Source: Tigriopus japonicus (lineage: Eukaryota; Arthropoda; Copepoda; Harpacticoida; Harpacticidae). From it: a DNA stretch of 64,000 nucleotides. How positions within the stretch are numbered: the first letter of the stretch is position 1; each line of letters opens with the position of its first letter. The position numbers and the translations under genes are program-made. Where the stretch lies: contig CM021320.1 of NCBI GenBank assembly GCA_010645155.1, positions 3,397,735 to 3,461,734 on the forward strand, given 5' to 3'. This document shows, one piece after another, positions 47,615 to 60,600 of this stretch. The notes under the pieces were generated by a model. It did not search any database and was not told the origin of the DNA. It saw only the letters and a program-made list of their open reading frames with translations.

Positions 47615-50600
47615 ATGTATTGTTCCACTGGTTTAAAACTGGTTGCCGCTGGTTCGAGCCTCCTCACAGCCGGTGCTCTAACCGTGGCCTTTCGCCAACC
47701 GGATTTAAAAGCAGATGACGAATCACACGAGATGAACCTTAATGAAAACTCAGGCAAACAGGCTGTTCAAGCCAAATTTAATAAGGCCAAGGCCAACTGC
47801 AACAACCTCGTTTGGATGAAAATGCACGAGAGCAGTACTCCATGCCTGATTTTGGGAGTGGCATTGGATGGGAAAGTGGTCTACAAGCATGGTAAGTGAA
47901 ATGGTTTCCTTGCATGATTTATTATACGAGACTGAAACGTACTCTACGGCTAAATTCTATTGAACGTTAATAATTGAAAAAAGTGATTGACAGACGAATT
48001 GATCTGACACAAGAAATCAGTTATGACGTAGTTCCCTCATAGTACAAATTAGCAAGACAAGACAAGGGAAAATGCTTAAAACCATGATGAGTACATTTTC
48101 CCCATGTGGTTTGTACTCATTCGCAGTTTGATTAAAGTAATCCTAAATCAAAGTTTTTTTTAAGTGGTGCCGGGCGTGTTTGAATTATTGAAGGGTAAAA
48201 AGTATTTGGAACAGGATCTAAACGAAAGCTTCTTGTTACTTTCACGGGCAACTGAAAATTCAGGTGGCGTAATTCTGAAGATCTGCGAAATGTCTGAATC
48301 CATCAAAAAAGAAAGGGTGATTGACACCTTAAAACCATCATGAGTTTAAATATTGCGTCTGAAAATTTTGTATTGCAATTTTCGTTTTTCCTGTTGGAAC
48401 GTTTTGGACGATGCTCCATAAAGTGGATCATTTTATTTTATATTGTTCCAAATGAGTTAGTTGCCACTTCCATAAACTGGAAGTGTGTCCATGTACAGTA
48501 CACTTACCTCAAACACTTACATACCGAAGTACCCTCATAGATGTGAAATTCCAGCTTCAAGTTCCATGAATCCAACAAGGATCTAAACTTTTGAAATGGA
48601 TAGTGAATTATTACTTTTCGGAAACAGACACCTTCGACCAAAGTTGATGGGATCAAAAGTTTTAGTTCTAAGACTACTTCCATTCTATGAGAAGAGTAGA
48701 CGAGGATAAAATAAAGAGAGGCCAGAGTGAGTGCCTTGAGCAAATAAAACCATCATGTTAAAAGCTTTCGGGATTCTCCTTTGAACAAATATCAATGCAA
48801 CGAGAGCGAATCGACTCTGACAGCCTTATCGAGAGCGGCAAATTAGCCGGAAGGCTACAACATCCTTTCGACATCGTCGATCCAAATACGGAATATGTAG
48901 GTACAGAAGAATGACTAAGGGTCGACCCGTCATGTGCATATACATACAGTAAATGTACACGCACACCATCACGTTCCACGGAACGTCAGAGAAAGTTCTT
49001 ATGACCATCTTCAATTACTAGGTTAGGTCCTGACGATGGCTTCTCAGCCCAATATTAATGGGGGATGAGCTATTTTTGTTCCTTGATTAACCTTCCAAAA
49101 CATAAACCAAAGATCGTTTAGAAATAGGTTTGCCTAACCTTTCTCCCAACCGTTCTTCCTCGGCAGGGTTTTGCCACGTTGTATTTGATTTAGAAAAGAT
49201 ATCGTGTTCTAACGTTCAGTTTGTAAAATATAAATCACTTGAATACCTGAAAAATGGAAAAGGCGTAGCATTCAAGGTGTATTGACTGGTGTGGAAAACT
49301 CGCTCATAGGGATATTTTGACCCCCTTTGAAAAATGGTCTTTGTCAACATGATCCCAAAACGCCTTTCAAGGAACTTCACTATTGTCCCTAAGAAGTGAA
49401 CTGCTTTCCAAGCTTTGTTTAATTTTGAATCCAATATGCTTGAATCTAGATCAAACGACCTTGTCGAAATTTCAATGCATCACGTTGAAAGAACCGACTT
49501 CAAGGCTTACTTGGCCTTTTCGTCGCTGCCAACAACACAAATGCAAAGGGGTGTTTTTTCCAGGAAAAGCAAACTTGTTGAAATTGTCATCCCTATTCAC
49601 ATTTCGAACAAAAGCATGGTGTACCGCATATTGTACTGCAATTTAAAGAGTACTGCCATGAGCAACGCCATCTAGCTTGTTCTTCGTTCACTGATTTTAT
49701 TGAGCGGAGAACAAAATTTGGTTCTGTAATTTATTGAGCGTCTTTCAGAACTATAATTGAACCAGCCTAATTTCGCCCTATTGGTGTCTTGAAATTGGCA
49801 AGCTAACCAAAAAAAGAATAATCGAGATGGTGGTATTGATGGCTATTTCATTTTAAATAGCAATCACTTAGTCTTACCTTCACCCGAATAAGAAAAGAAA
49901 GAAAAGCATGAAAAGCGAAATCTTAAGGGTACAAACTTTTTTAGACCCAAGGCACAGTCCCACCTTGATGCCTTTGAAGTAAAATTCAGCGTTGTTTTTG
50001 GTCTGAAACTACGTACCCGCAAGAGGGTGCTTTTCCTGCTTTCACTCTTTTACTATAGCGCTCTAGTTTTTTATTTTCATCAAGGTTATGGATTTGCTGA
50101 CGTCGAAAAGCGTGTTTTGGCTACACCGGAAACCACCATGAGAATTGCATCCATCTCCAAGAGTTTGACCATGGCGGCCGTGGCCAAGTTAATTGAGGCA
50201 GGCAAGATCGATTTGGATAAACCTGTGATAGAGTATGTTCCAAGTTGGCCTCAAAGTCATCCCACGATCACCACCAGACAAATTGTCAGTCATCTTTCTG
50301 GGATCAGACATTATTCCACAAAGGACCAAATAGAGGTAATCACTTTCTCGGGGAGTTCGGGGAGCTTGAAAGCTAGTTCAGAAAGGAGACAAATGCGCTA
50401 AATTATCAAAAGGTACCCTTTCTAGTCATGTCTGATTAAGCTTTCTGAATTGAAAGTGATTGCTTTCAAATTGTAAGCAAGAAGACATACTCTGCAACAA
50501 CTTCAGTATCAAATGAAAATAAGCAAAACTGTGAGAACGATGTTGTTAAACTTGAAAAAAAGTTGTTGATTAGTTCAGACAAGAAAGCAATTTCTTTTCA

Positions 50601-53600
50601 AAAGTTTGCCACTTTTGACTCGAGTAAACATGCATTTATGAATAATTATGGCTTAGAATTGTCACCCCTCTTTTCGAATGGCTGTTCAGCTCTTTTTGGG
50701 AGCCTTCGGATGAACAATATGTGGGCAAAAGGAAAAAAGTTCAAAGGAAGTAAGGCTTCTTAGAACGTCCCTTTCATAAACAATAAATCAATGAAACATG
50801 CCACCAATGCCAAGAGTCGATGTTTGAAGGCATCAGTTTTGCTGAAAGTAAAACAATGTTCGAATGTAACAATGCTGACGTTCAAAACGCGTCACAACGA
50901 TGTCGACCTTTAAAAATGATCAAATACACCTGTTTTGCACTCCATGGTGAGCTCCAACCTTTTCCAAACGACCACCTTCGAGTTATGATTGAAAAGTTGT
51001 TCCAGGTCTCTTAAAATTGTCTCGTGAAAAAAACCCTCCAAACAAGTAGGGTAGCAATAAACACCTTCTTTATATGTCACATGTTTATTCTATTTTTTTA
51101 GAGAGAAAAGGCATCCAAAGGTCAAACTGGCCAAGGTGATGGTCGATTCAAGGAGTTTCATATCAAGGAAAAATTTGATTCAGTCGAGAAAGCACTGGAG
51201 ATATTCAAGAAAGATGAATTGCTCTCAAATCCAGGTAAACAAAAAGTCTGGAACTAAGTTTAAGTGATAACATAACCAGTTGGTTACGGTTGCTGGTTGA
51301 CAATAGTCAATTTTGATGTCAAAATTGATGTTATACACAAGGTGAGTTGTTGAGGACTCTAAGAAGCATTGTGAAGTAAAGGGAAGCATGCATTATTCAA
51401 GAATTGTAAAGCTTTAGTTAAACAACTACTACGTTGAAGCTGCAGAAGCTTATGCATGGGAAAGAAGCATCATCAGAGCACTAGCGACAGTGGCTTTATT
51501 TAACGTGACGCTTTAAAAAAGCCGAACAAAAGTGCAAGAGAAAAAATGTAGCCAATAGGAGCCTTTAACCGATAAAATATCCATGCAAGGGCTTGAACAC
51601 ATCGTATTTTGCGATACCATGACTAAATCAATTCTTATTGGCATGATCTACATAAATTGGTTGCAAAATCAAATCTTGTTTGAACTTGAACTTCCTGATT
51701 GACGATGGCGACAACAACGGCAAACAATTTTATGATTGGAAAAAGCCCAACAACGTGACGGTGTTGACGCTTCTTTTCCACGAGGTTCTTTAGTTGAAGC
51801 CATTACTCATTGAAGTCATTTTTAGAGCCGAAAGCGTTAAAGAGAACTAAAAGTGTGGAAGCCAATTTGAAGTATGCTTGAAACATGCACTCCCAAACAC
51901 AAAACATATGGCCTCATAAAAGGTTCCACTTCACTTCCATATGCCCTCAACAACTGACCTATGATGTTTGATTTGATACACAAGTCCAGTTGGTCCATTT
52001 TTGAAGAACCAATGCGTCTCTGGTAATTTCTTTCAATGCCCAATCACAATATTTTTGAGGCTCTTTGTATCTTCAATGACCGCAATTGCTAATGTACTGT
52101 GGCAGATCTTGGACTTCGATGTGCGTTCGAAAGTGATTGAACCTAAACATAGAACATTGAGAGTTGACATTAGAGGTCAATTACTTTTGCAGGATGTTTC
52201 TTGCTTGCCCTTTTGGTTTGTACCTTGTTCTAATTTAATCTTTGAAGACCAACAAGAGCCTATTGCCTCTAGGGATCTAATACTACGTACTGCATGGACG
52301 AAGGCCCTTATTGTTATCTCAGTGTGTGTGCGCGTAACCCTTGTAAATTGTTCCAGTTGGATTAACTTGCAAGATTTTATGATTTGCGTTGCAGGGGACA
52401 CCTTTAACTACACAACCCATGGATACACATTGTTGTCAGCTATCGTGGAAAAAGCCTCTGGGGAAAAGTTTGAAAAACATATGAAGCGTATGTTTAGAGA
52501 TCTGGGCCTTCAAAGCACCTTTTTAGACGAAAACGAGCCCCTTATTCCCAATCGAGCAAGGTACGTGCATTTTTTGTTGCTGATATTCGTGTTTATTACC
52601 GTATGTTTGAAATTTTGAACAACTGTTGTAGCTTATAACTTAGATACGAGGCCACTGTGAGCTTTTTTCAGTAATGCTCGATCATTTTATTGGAACAAAC
52701 GGAAATTATGAAGGTGCTGACTTTACCTCAATCAATGTTGATATGGTGAAGTAATTTTGAACAATTACCTTTGAAACTTGAACCTGATAAAAATCCGGCA
52801 TGAAATAGGAACTTCCTGAAGGATAATAGTTTTTGAGGAATACGCATTCATTATTGACTACACCTGAATTCCTCTCATTCAAAAGTATGACAAGCTCGTT
52901 GCTCAACATGATGATCTTGCTTGACAGTGACAATTTAGTAGTCATTAGGATGGATTTCTGTGGAAGGAAGGATTTTCCCGGGTTAAATAATCAAAGGTGC
53001 TTCAGATTAAGGTTGTTTCTAAGCCATTCAATGCTTCTGTACAGTTGTCATGTTTGTTACCAATGTACTGTCTTACTGATCCGACGATGTTTTCCTTCCA
53101 GTCAATATGTTCGCGATGAAAGGCACATTTTGAAGAACGCCCCTTACGTGGATAATAGCTGTAAATGGGCGGGGGGAGGATTTCTGTCCAATATCGGCGA
53201 TTTGCTCAAGTTCGGCAATGCCATGCTCTACAGTTACCAATGTGAAAACTTTCCAGAGGTAGACGAGACTGAGAAAATTGACGAGGCAGATAAAACCGAC
53301 CAAAAGGAAATATTGGGAAATGAGAAGGAGAAACTTAAATGCCGGGAAATCGTCTACAACGCGTCACCTTTTTCTCCGGTTAACCGAAGTGGCAGGAATC
53401 CCAAACAGACTAAGCGAAAGGTGAATGGATTTCTAAAGAAGCAAACTATGGACCAAATATGGAGCCCGGTGGTTCGAATGGGCACAGAGTCAAACTTGAA
53501 CGATGATTATTATGCAATGGGTTGGATGGTCAAGCCTGAAATCCATGAATTTGCCTTTGGCCGCCGCCAAGAGTTGGCGGTTTATCACACAGGGGGCGCT

Positions 53601-53816
53601 GTCGGCGGTAGTAGTGTTCTTTTGATTTGTCCCAAGGAAAGGAAGAGTTCAAAGGGTGACCAAAATGAGCAAGGGTGCCCACAAGGAATAGTGGTGACCA
53701 TTCTTTGTAATCTGGAGGGCGTGTCTCTAACGAAGCTGGCTAGCCAGATTGCCGCTGAATTTCAAGGACTTCGGACTGAAGCGCCCCACAAAGTAGTGAA
53801 GGTGTACGATTGTTGA
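47615..53816 (+). CDS. LACTB: LACTB copy A: serine beta-lactamase-like protein, mitochondrial
   Basis: Exons 47615-47891, 50085-50335, 51102-51234, 52395-52560 and 53102-53816; phases agree, 513 residues (human LACTB 547). LACTB is a mitochondrial serine hydrolase/protease related to class C beta-lactamases and penicillin-binding proteins; the mammalian protein forms filaments in the intermembrane space. Residues 1-30 look like a mitochondrial targeting or anchor segment. The catalytic SxxK motif is SISK at 115-118 inside MRIASISKSLTMAAVAKL. Other landmarks are TTRQIVSHLSGIRHY, the second-motif region YTTHGYTLLSAIVEKASGE (human has YST), VDNSCKWAGGGFLSNIGDLL, and HTGGAVGG near residue 438 in the KTG position. 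Acceptor AG at 47610-47611, three bases before the ATG, suggests a 5'UTR intron. Copy B follows on the same strand after about 830 bases. Confidence 0.93.
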
Positions 53817-54645
53817 TCATCAATCAACTGCAATTGCAATTTTATTGATGTGACGTATATACGATTAAGTGAGTTAACTGCCAACGAAAATGTGAAATAC
53901 ACAGTACAGTAAATGCAATGCAGACTGGTGTGTTGTACTCATGGTTTTTTCGTTTTTTAACTCATTTTTATAAATAGGTAGAATTTTGGAAAACACAACC
54001 TAAGCTTTGAATAAGAAGTTTGGCATATCATTCCTGCCGTAACAGTGTAACGAAGATGTTTTTGGGAGATTTGATGGTACTAAATTGCCGTGTCTTAAAA
54101 AAAGGGTACACATGCAATTTCTATGTTGCTTTCTGTTGATAAAATCCTTCATTCTTTGTTCCATCTGTTGTTCTATATCGTGGCATCCTTCAGTTGTTGT
54201 TCCATATGTTGCTCTATTTTGTAGCATAGTTTATTAGTTGTTAAAGCCTAGAAGGGGCCAGTAAGCTTGCTCTTAAAGGTACTTTTGATAAGTGAGCAAC
54301 AAATAACTGCCGAGTTAAGACGAGACAAGCAACCACTCTGAACAATTATTTTATGTTGATAAAATTATTTTGGTATCGCATTCGTTGAAGAAATCAGTCG
54401 GAAACCAAGGAAGGTAAGCTTAAAAACTGATCATAATTTTTGAATTCATTCTTCTTGATATTTTTTCCTGATGGAAAATGACACTTTCCTCATCGATAAG
54501 TGCACATTTTTTACTTTTTGTCCCTCAATTTCGAATACACGAATACAATCATCAAAATAGTCTTTTGTAAAAAAGAGTGTCCAACAGTAAACCCTTATAG
54601 ACCAACACAACCTTCAAATGACTGTCATTTCTCTAAAATTTTCAG
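53817..54645. other. Spacer between the two LACTB genes
   Basis: This 829-base stretch must hold the 3'UTR of copy A and the promoter of copy B. A direct repeat of about 40 bases (TTGTTCCAT...TTGTTCTAT units) occurs around 54155-54235. No canonical AATAAA was found close to the copy A stop. No gene is seen. Confidence 0.5.
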
Positions 54646-57600
54646 ATGTTTTTGCAAACAGGCTTGAAGTTGGTTGCGAATAGATCAGTTCTTTTCAGAA
54701 GTGGTTGGGGAATCATTGCAGTCGGTTCCAGAGTTCCATCTGCGGGATCAAAGATTTGCAGCTTTGGACCGCCACATGGCAAAACTGAAGGAGAGTCTGC
54801 GAAGTCGAATCAAGCAGAATTTCCCAAAAATAAAACCGAACCAAATCGGCTTGAAAAAGCCAAGGATAATTGCGACTCTCTTGTGAGGATGAAAATGAAT
54901 GAAAGCGGCACTCCTGGCTTGATATTGGGCGTGGCTGTAGACGGAAAGGTTGTGTTCAAGAGCGGTATGTTAAATGAGTCCAATTTCAAGAATTGGCATT
55001 CCTTCAATATGACAATTAAGTCGTGGCCCCTTTCAAATTTTTCATGAGTAGTTAATCTTTCCAAAGCTTTAAATAGTGAGACTTGGCAAAGGACAACAAA
55101 AGATTAAATGTTGTCCAAAATAAGTACTACCAGACGTTTATGCAGGGTTTCCTCAGACCACTAATGTAGTGGTCCGAGGAAACCCTGCATAAACGTCTAG
55201 TAGTATTTATTTTGGACAACATTTAATCTTTTGCTGTCCATTGCCAAGTCTCACCATTTAGCAGACAGTTTCTTCTGAATCAAGTTTTCCCCGATTACCT
55301 TTTTACGAAGATCTCCAAACAATCAAATATCATTTCACCCTTTTATACCCAAGAACGTTATATGAGGCATTGCATTGGTTAGTGTCATTCTAAAAAATAT
55401 TGAGGGACCGAAAGGGCTCATAACCTTAACCGAAAGTTTCGGCCGAAAGAGGTCTTAACCGAAACCGAAACCGAAACCGAAAGCAGCTGACAACAAAATT
55501 AATAAAACAAAATTTACTTTCAATTTTTTGAATTGTTCGTGCGTTCGATGTTGGGTAATTGCAAATTTAAAACATCAGAACACTTATGCTTCAGAGATTT
55601 TTGGACCAAAAGATCTTCAATTTTGTTGTCAAACTCCAACCTTTATGGTGCATGTCTCCTTTCGGTTTCGGCAGGCATAACGGAAACCGAAATTTGGGCC
55701 GTAATTTGGGCCGAAAGCGCTTTCGATCCACTATTTCTAAAAAGTAACAAACTTTTGTTCAAGCATGGGTCCATACAAAGGAATAGACATCAAAATCAAA
55801 GCTGTAGCTCAAAAATGACACCCTTTCTATAGTTTTATTTCTGATCAGTTATCATTGATGAACTTTGTTTTGTATAGACAAACTGACAGAAGCAGTAGTG
55901 TCTAAAGAAGAGGGGTATTCTTTCGTGGAGGTCACAACTTTGGTGTCGCATTGTACAGGGTTAGGCAGAATTAGGTAAACATGAATAGCGTTGCACAAAA
56001 ATGCAAATAAAAAACGCCAAAAATGCAACAAAAATGCCAAAAAATATAAAAGAAATGCAAAAAGAGCGCACAATTGAGGCACATTTGGATGAAATTAAAA
56101 ATGATTTGTTGAATAATAAAAATTAAGGGCCATAAAGGTAATGCAAACATTAATGGCTCTTGGTTTTCATTAAAAGCTATCAGGTTAAAAAATGGTTGTT
56201 GTAAATAAAATTGTTTTTAGTACAGTAAAACTTTGCGGTTTGGGTCGCAATAATAAATTTAAAAAAATAAAAAATAAAAAAAATAATGCAAGAAAAATGC
56301 ACCATGATAATTATGATCTGAAGGCTAAGGTTTCAGTAATTCTGCCTAGCACTGTATATTTAGTGGGCTAGAGCGTTATTCTTGTTATCATTGTTTAGAA
56401 AAGTAAAATGTGTCATAATGATTTGAGAAATGTTACTCAAGTTTAGCTTTGCACAAGGAAAAAATATTTGAAACAAAAAAAAAACATATTTCGTGAATTA
56501 AATAGCTAAAATGCACACCAAGAAACAATTGGCCTTAAAGGTTACGGATATGCCGATGTTGAGAAAGATGTCTTGGCCACACCTGATACTATTATGAGAA
56601 TTGCATCCATCTCCAAGTGCTTGACAATGGCGGCCGTGGCCAAGTTGATGGAAGCAGGCAAGATCGATCTGGATATGCCTGTGAGAGAGTATGTTCCAAG
56701 TTGGCCCCAGAGTCATCCCACGATCACGACAAGGCAGATTGTTAGTCATTGTTCTGGAATCAGAGGCTACTTCGAAGATGAGTTGCATAATGTAAATCAA
56801 ACTACATACGAATTTTTATTTCACTTTTCATTCTAAATGTCTGTGTTTGTAAAAAAAAAATCATAGTGAGATAAAGTATGAATTGTGGGGGTCGATTTTT
56901 TATTTTTTGTTCTGAGTTACTTACGTTTTTCCCGATTTTTTGTTTGGTGATTGCAACACCCATTATTTGGAGCACTATTCTTGATTCCAAAAGCGACACG
57001 AACGTTACATGGATTGACATTCTCCCCCTCAAGGAAATGTTACCATCAAAGGGTCAAAAGTTAAAAACGTATCGAGGTTAAAGTGGAGTCCAGCTGATCG
57101 TGAGACTTGTCTACGCTTTTGCGGAATGAAAGGCGCAACAATTGCAAAATTCAGTTGCTTTCTTGCTTGCTAACTAAAAATGAAAACAGCTTGTTCTTGA
57201 ACCGTATGACAATGAGAGGAAATTGTATTTCAGCTGACACATAATTAGGCCAACAGCTGACGAATGCAATTGATACGGGAGTAAAATTGGTTTCCTCTGA
57301 TCCTTCCATACTCTCCGGGAGTTCCACACACATTAGGGTCGCTCGAAGCCTTGCCTTGATTGCTTAAGAGTGAACTCCTTAATGTATCTGTAAGTGTGGA
57401 ATTGCAATCCATGTAATAATGCCTCTGCTGCTCTTCGCTTCAAATCTACTATACAATTAGTGGCAGATTGACATTTTTTCCTGGATTGGTAGTTTTTGTA
57501 TTGTAGCAAGGGAACAGACTAAAACCTAGGACCTCTAGCACTACTGGAAACTGCGCTAACCACAAGATTCTAAATTGACACTGATCTTTGTATTTCTTTA

Positions 57601-60600
57601 AAGACACACTTTGCCTGATTCATAAGTTTAATTCAAATAACTTCATTTGCAAAATGTCCGCAATTAACAGCATTAGTCAAATTTCAGACAAAAACCTCAA
57701 TGGAGAGTCCAAATGGTTATGTGTGCGGAGATGTCACGGAATTGCACAACATCAAAAAGTTTGATTCAGTGGAGAAGGCTCTTGAGATATTCAAGAATGA
57801 TGATCTCGTTTCAATGCCAGGTAAATACGATTCGTGAATGACTAAAAGAATGAGAAATAAATAGGGTTTATTAAAATATTGCTCAATCTTGTAGGTACCA
57901 AGCACCATTATTCGACACATGGATATACATTATTATCAGCTGTTGTGGAAAAAGCAGCAGGCGAGAGTTTTGAGAGACACATGAGACGAATGTTTAAAGA
58001 TCTTGGCCTTCAAAATACTTACCTAGATGAAAATATCCCTTTGATCCCCAACAGGGCCAGGTAAAATCTCCAGTAATTATTCCTTTGCAAGCCAAAACGT
58101 ATGGCTTTTTTATATTTTTTACACATGCAACTAAACATGCAAAAAGGTATGGGCATATGAAGCTCTTGGCGAACTTGCATCTCGAGTCAGCTGAGATTCT
58201 TTTAGTGTATAATCTCCATACAAGAAGTTTGTGCTCTTTCTGGCACAAACTTCTCTCACATAAAAACGAAAGGCAAATTTTTCAGAAAATCACAATGCTG
58301 AGTTGAATTCAGCAATTCTCTGAAATACTCACACAGAAGAAGCTATGAGAGTTCATATCTGGTATTAAGCTAAACCACAAGATTGACTGCAAGATGTTGA
58401 CCTTGTTGGCGCTTTGTTCAATGTAGGACAAGAAGGTTCATTTTGAGTCCAATTATAGTAGTTGTTGTGGTGGGTGTATTGGCTTTCAGTCAAGGCTAAA
58501 CAATGAACCAATCCAAGGCCTTTGATGTAAGCGCGTAGTTCATTTTGGTGGTGGAGACGTCAGTATCTCCCATCTGGAATTGTCCAGGAGTTTGTCCCGG
58601 ATTTGTCCACCCTGTTTAATGTGGTCGTCATTTGCTTTGCTCTCCAGGTGCCTGGGCTATCATTGATAACTAGGGACGGGCAAAACGTGCAAATAAACAT
58701 AAACTTTTAGTAACAAAAAGTTTCGCAAAAACCAGCCCAAAATCGCAAAATGAAGAGCAGAAAAAGGTCGAAATCGCAAATAAACTTCAAAAAAATCGCA
58801 AGAAAACAAATTTCGCGTGCAAGAAGCTCTAGATACTTCCTTGTCTTCTCATGTTTCAATCTTGAGCAAAATTTTAGGTAAACATGTAAACCAAAAATAA
58901 GTTAACCTGCTATGGAAATTTCGAAGATTTCCAAAGTAACTTTTGTGAGCCAAAATAAAGTTTTTTTTGCAAGCTTTGAATAAGCTTAATGAAAAAGGTA
59001 AGCAAACTTGTAAGAAGAAATCCATTCACTCGATTTGTTTTTACAGTAAAAGATAGACGTAAAAATACTCGATTTAAAGATAACTTGAATTGTTTTTTAT
59101 GAAAAAAGTGTGCTAGAAATAATTGAAATAGAGAACATATTGATTTTCACGGAAAATAGTCCTATATTCAGTCAGAAAATATATTCAGGTACAATTAGGC
59201 TCTCAAAATATAAGAAAACTGAGATTTCGGCCATTCTTGTTGTATTTTTACAAATTGACTGAACTTTTATGACGTATATTGAATAAATAATGTAGATTTT
59301 TCAAATCTCAAAAAAATCTTCAAACAGCTGACATGGTTTTGAAAATAGCATACTTTCAGCAATTTGAATATTTTAGGCCAAATTTTCGAATGAAAAGTGC
59401 AAAAAGGCAGAACAAATAGTTTATTTCCAAAAATATTTTTGCATTTTTTGCCCGTCCCTTTGTTTGATTTGTTGTTCCTTTTAGGTTGTTATTCATTTCA
59501 ACAAGGTTATTCTTGTTGGTCTAAGATTTAAATATGTTATTCGTTTAATTTTTTAGTTTCTATTTAACTTATATAAAAGTAGCCTAATTAATATTTTCGC
59601 AATAAAAACATAAAACATCCTGCAGAATTTGGGTTCTGACCCTAACCCTATGAAACGCTCTTTAACCTTAGCAGATAGATAAAGATAACCTTACCTTGAC
59701 CTAAGATAACCTTAGCATTGATAGATACAGATCCAGGCAAACAAAATCAGGTAGCGCAAGCTGCAGGTCCAAAAAGTTTAATTTTGAATTTTGTTATTTG
59801 AGGTTTAATTCCCAATGCCATCTTGTGTTTTCTCAATTTTGAAAGTTCGACAAAATTTGATTTCAATCTCTGTGTGGCTAATTTTTCCTCATCTACATTA
59901 GAGACCCTAGATAAGTCAGAAACATGTGGAGTTGGGACAAACAGTGATTAAGTGATCATGCTTAGCATATATCATTGCTTGTAGCACTCTTTGGGTGCAC
60001 TTCCAACTTTTCCAGACAGTCGGCCGTTCAAAAAACGTTCAGGAAGGGTACACTCAAATCAAAGGCTTGATGGAGCACAAACTTTGCTTTTTTCAGAGCC
60101 CAAGTTTTGGAAGTTTTGATGTTTTTGCCCTGACGTTTCTTCCCTGCAGCTTCTGGCTCATATACATTATGAAACCATGCAACTTTAGACTCATAACATT
60201 GAATAAAATCATTTTGAAATGATTATTTTAGCACCAATTTTGACCATTTCTTTTTGTACAAAATATGGAATGCCTGTTGATCTGAAAATGTTGATTATTC
60301 CTAAAAGATCATATCAATGGAACCCCGCGTGTCTCTGAAATCTCTAGAGTCTCTAATTTACTGTACCCTATTCGAACTAAAGATCCATTTCCAGACTTTA
60401 ACTCGAACCTATTCGAGTAAGGACGAAAATTAATTTAAGCCTGTTTTAGACCTCGTTGGAAATCTGCACCTCAGCAAATCAAATACTCAGTAGTGCTATT
60501 AAATTTGTGGTCTCAGAGAGAAAACCGTCTCTTATTTTCGCTTACTTTTAGTTCTTTGTAACCCCTTATTTTCATTTGAAGTTATTTATCTTTAACGTGG

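Noticed and set aside
52833..53101. Upstream extension of the last LACTB-A exon
   Set aside because: The acceptor at 53101 matches copy B exactly (both exons start TCAATATGTTCGCGATGA); the upstream bases have no LACTB similarity.
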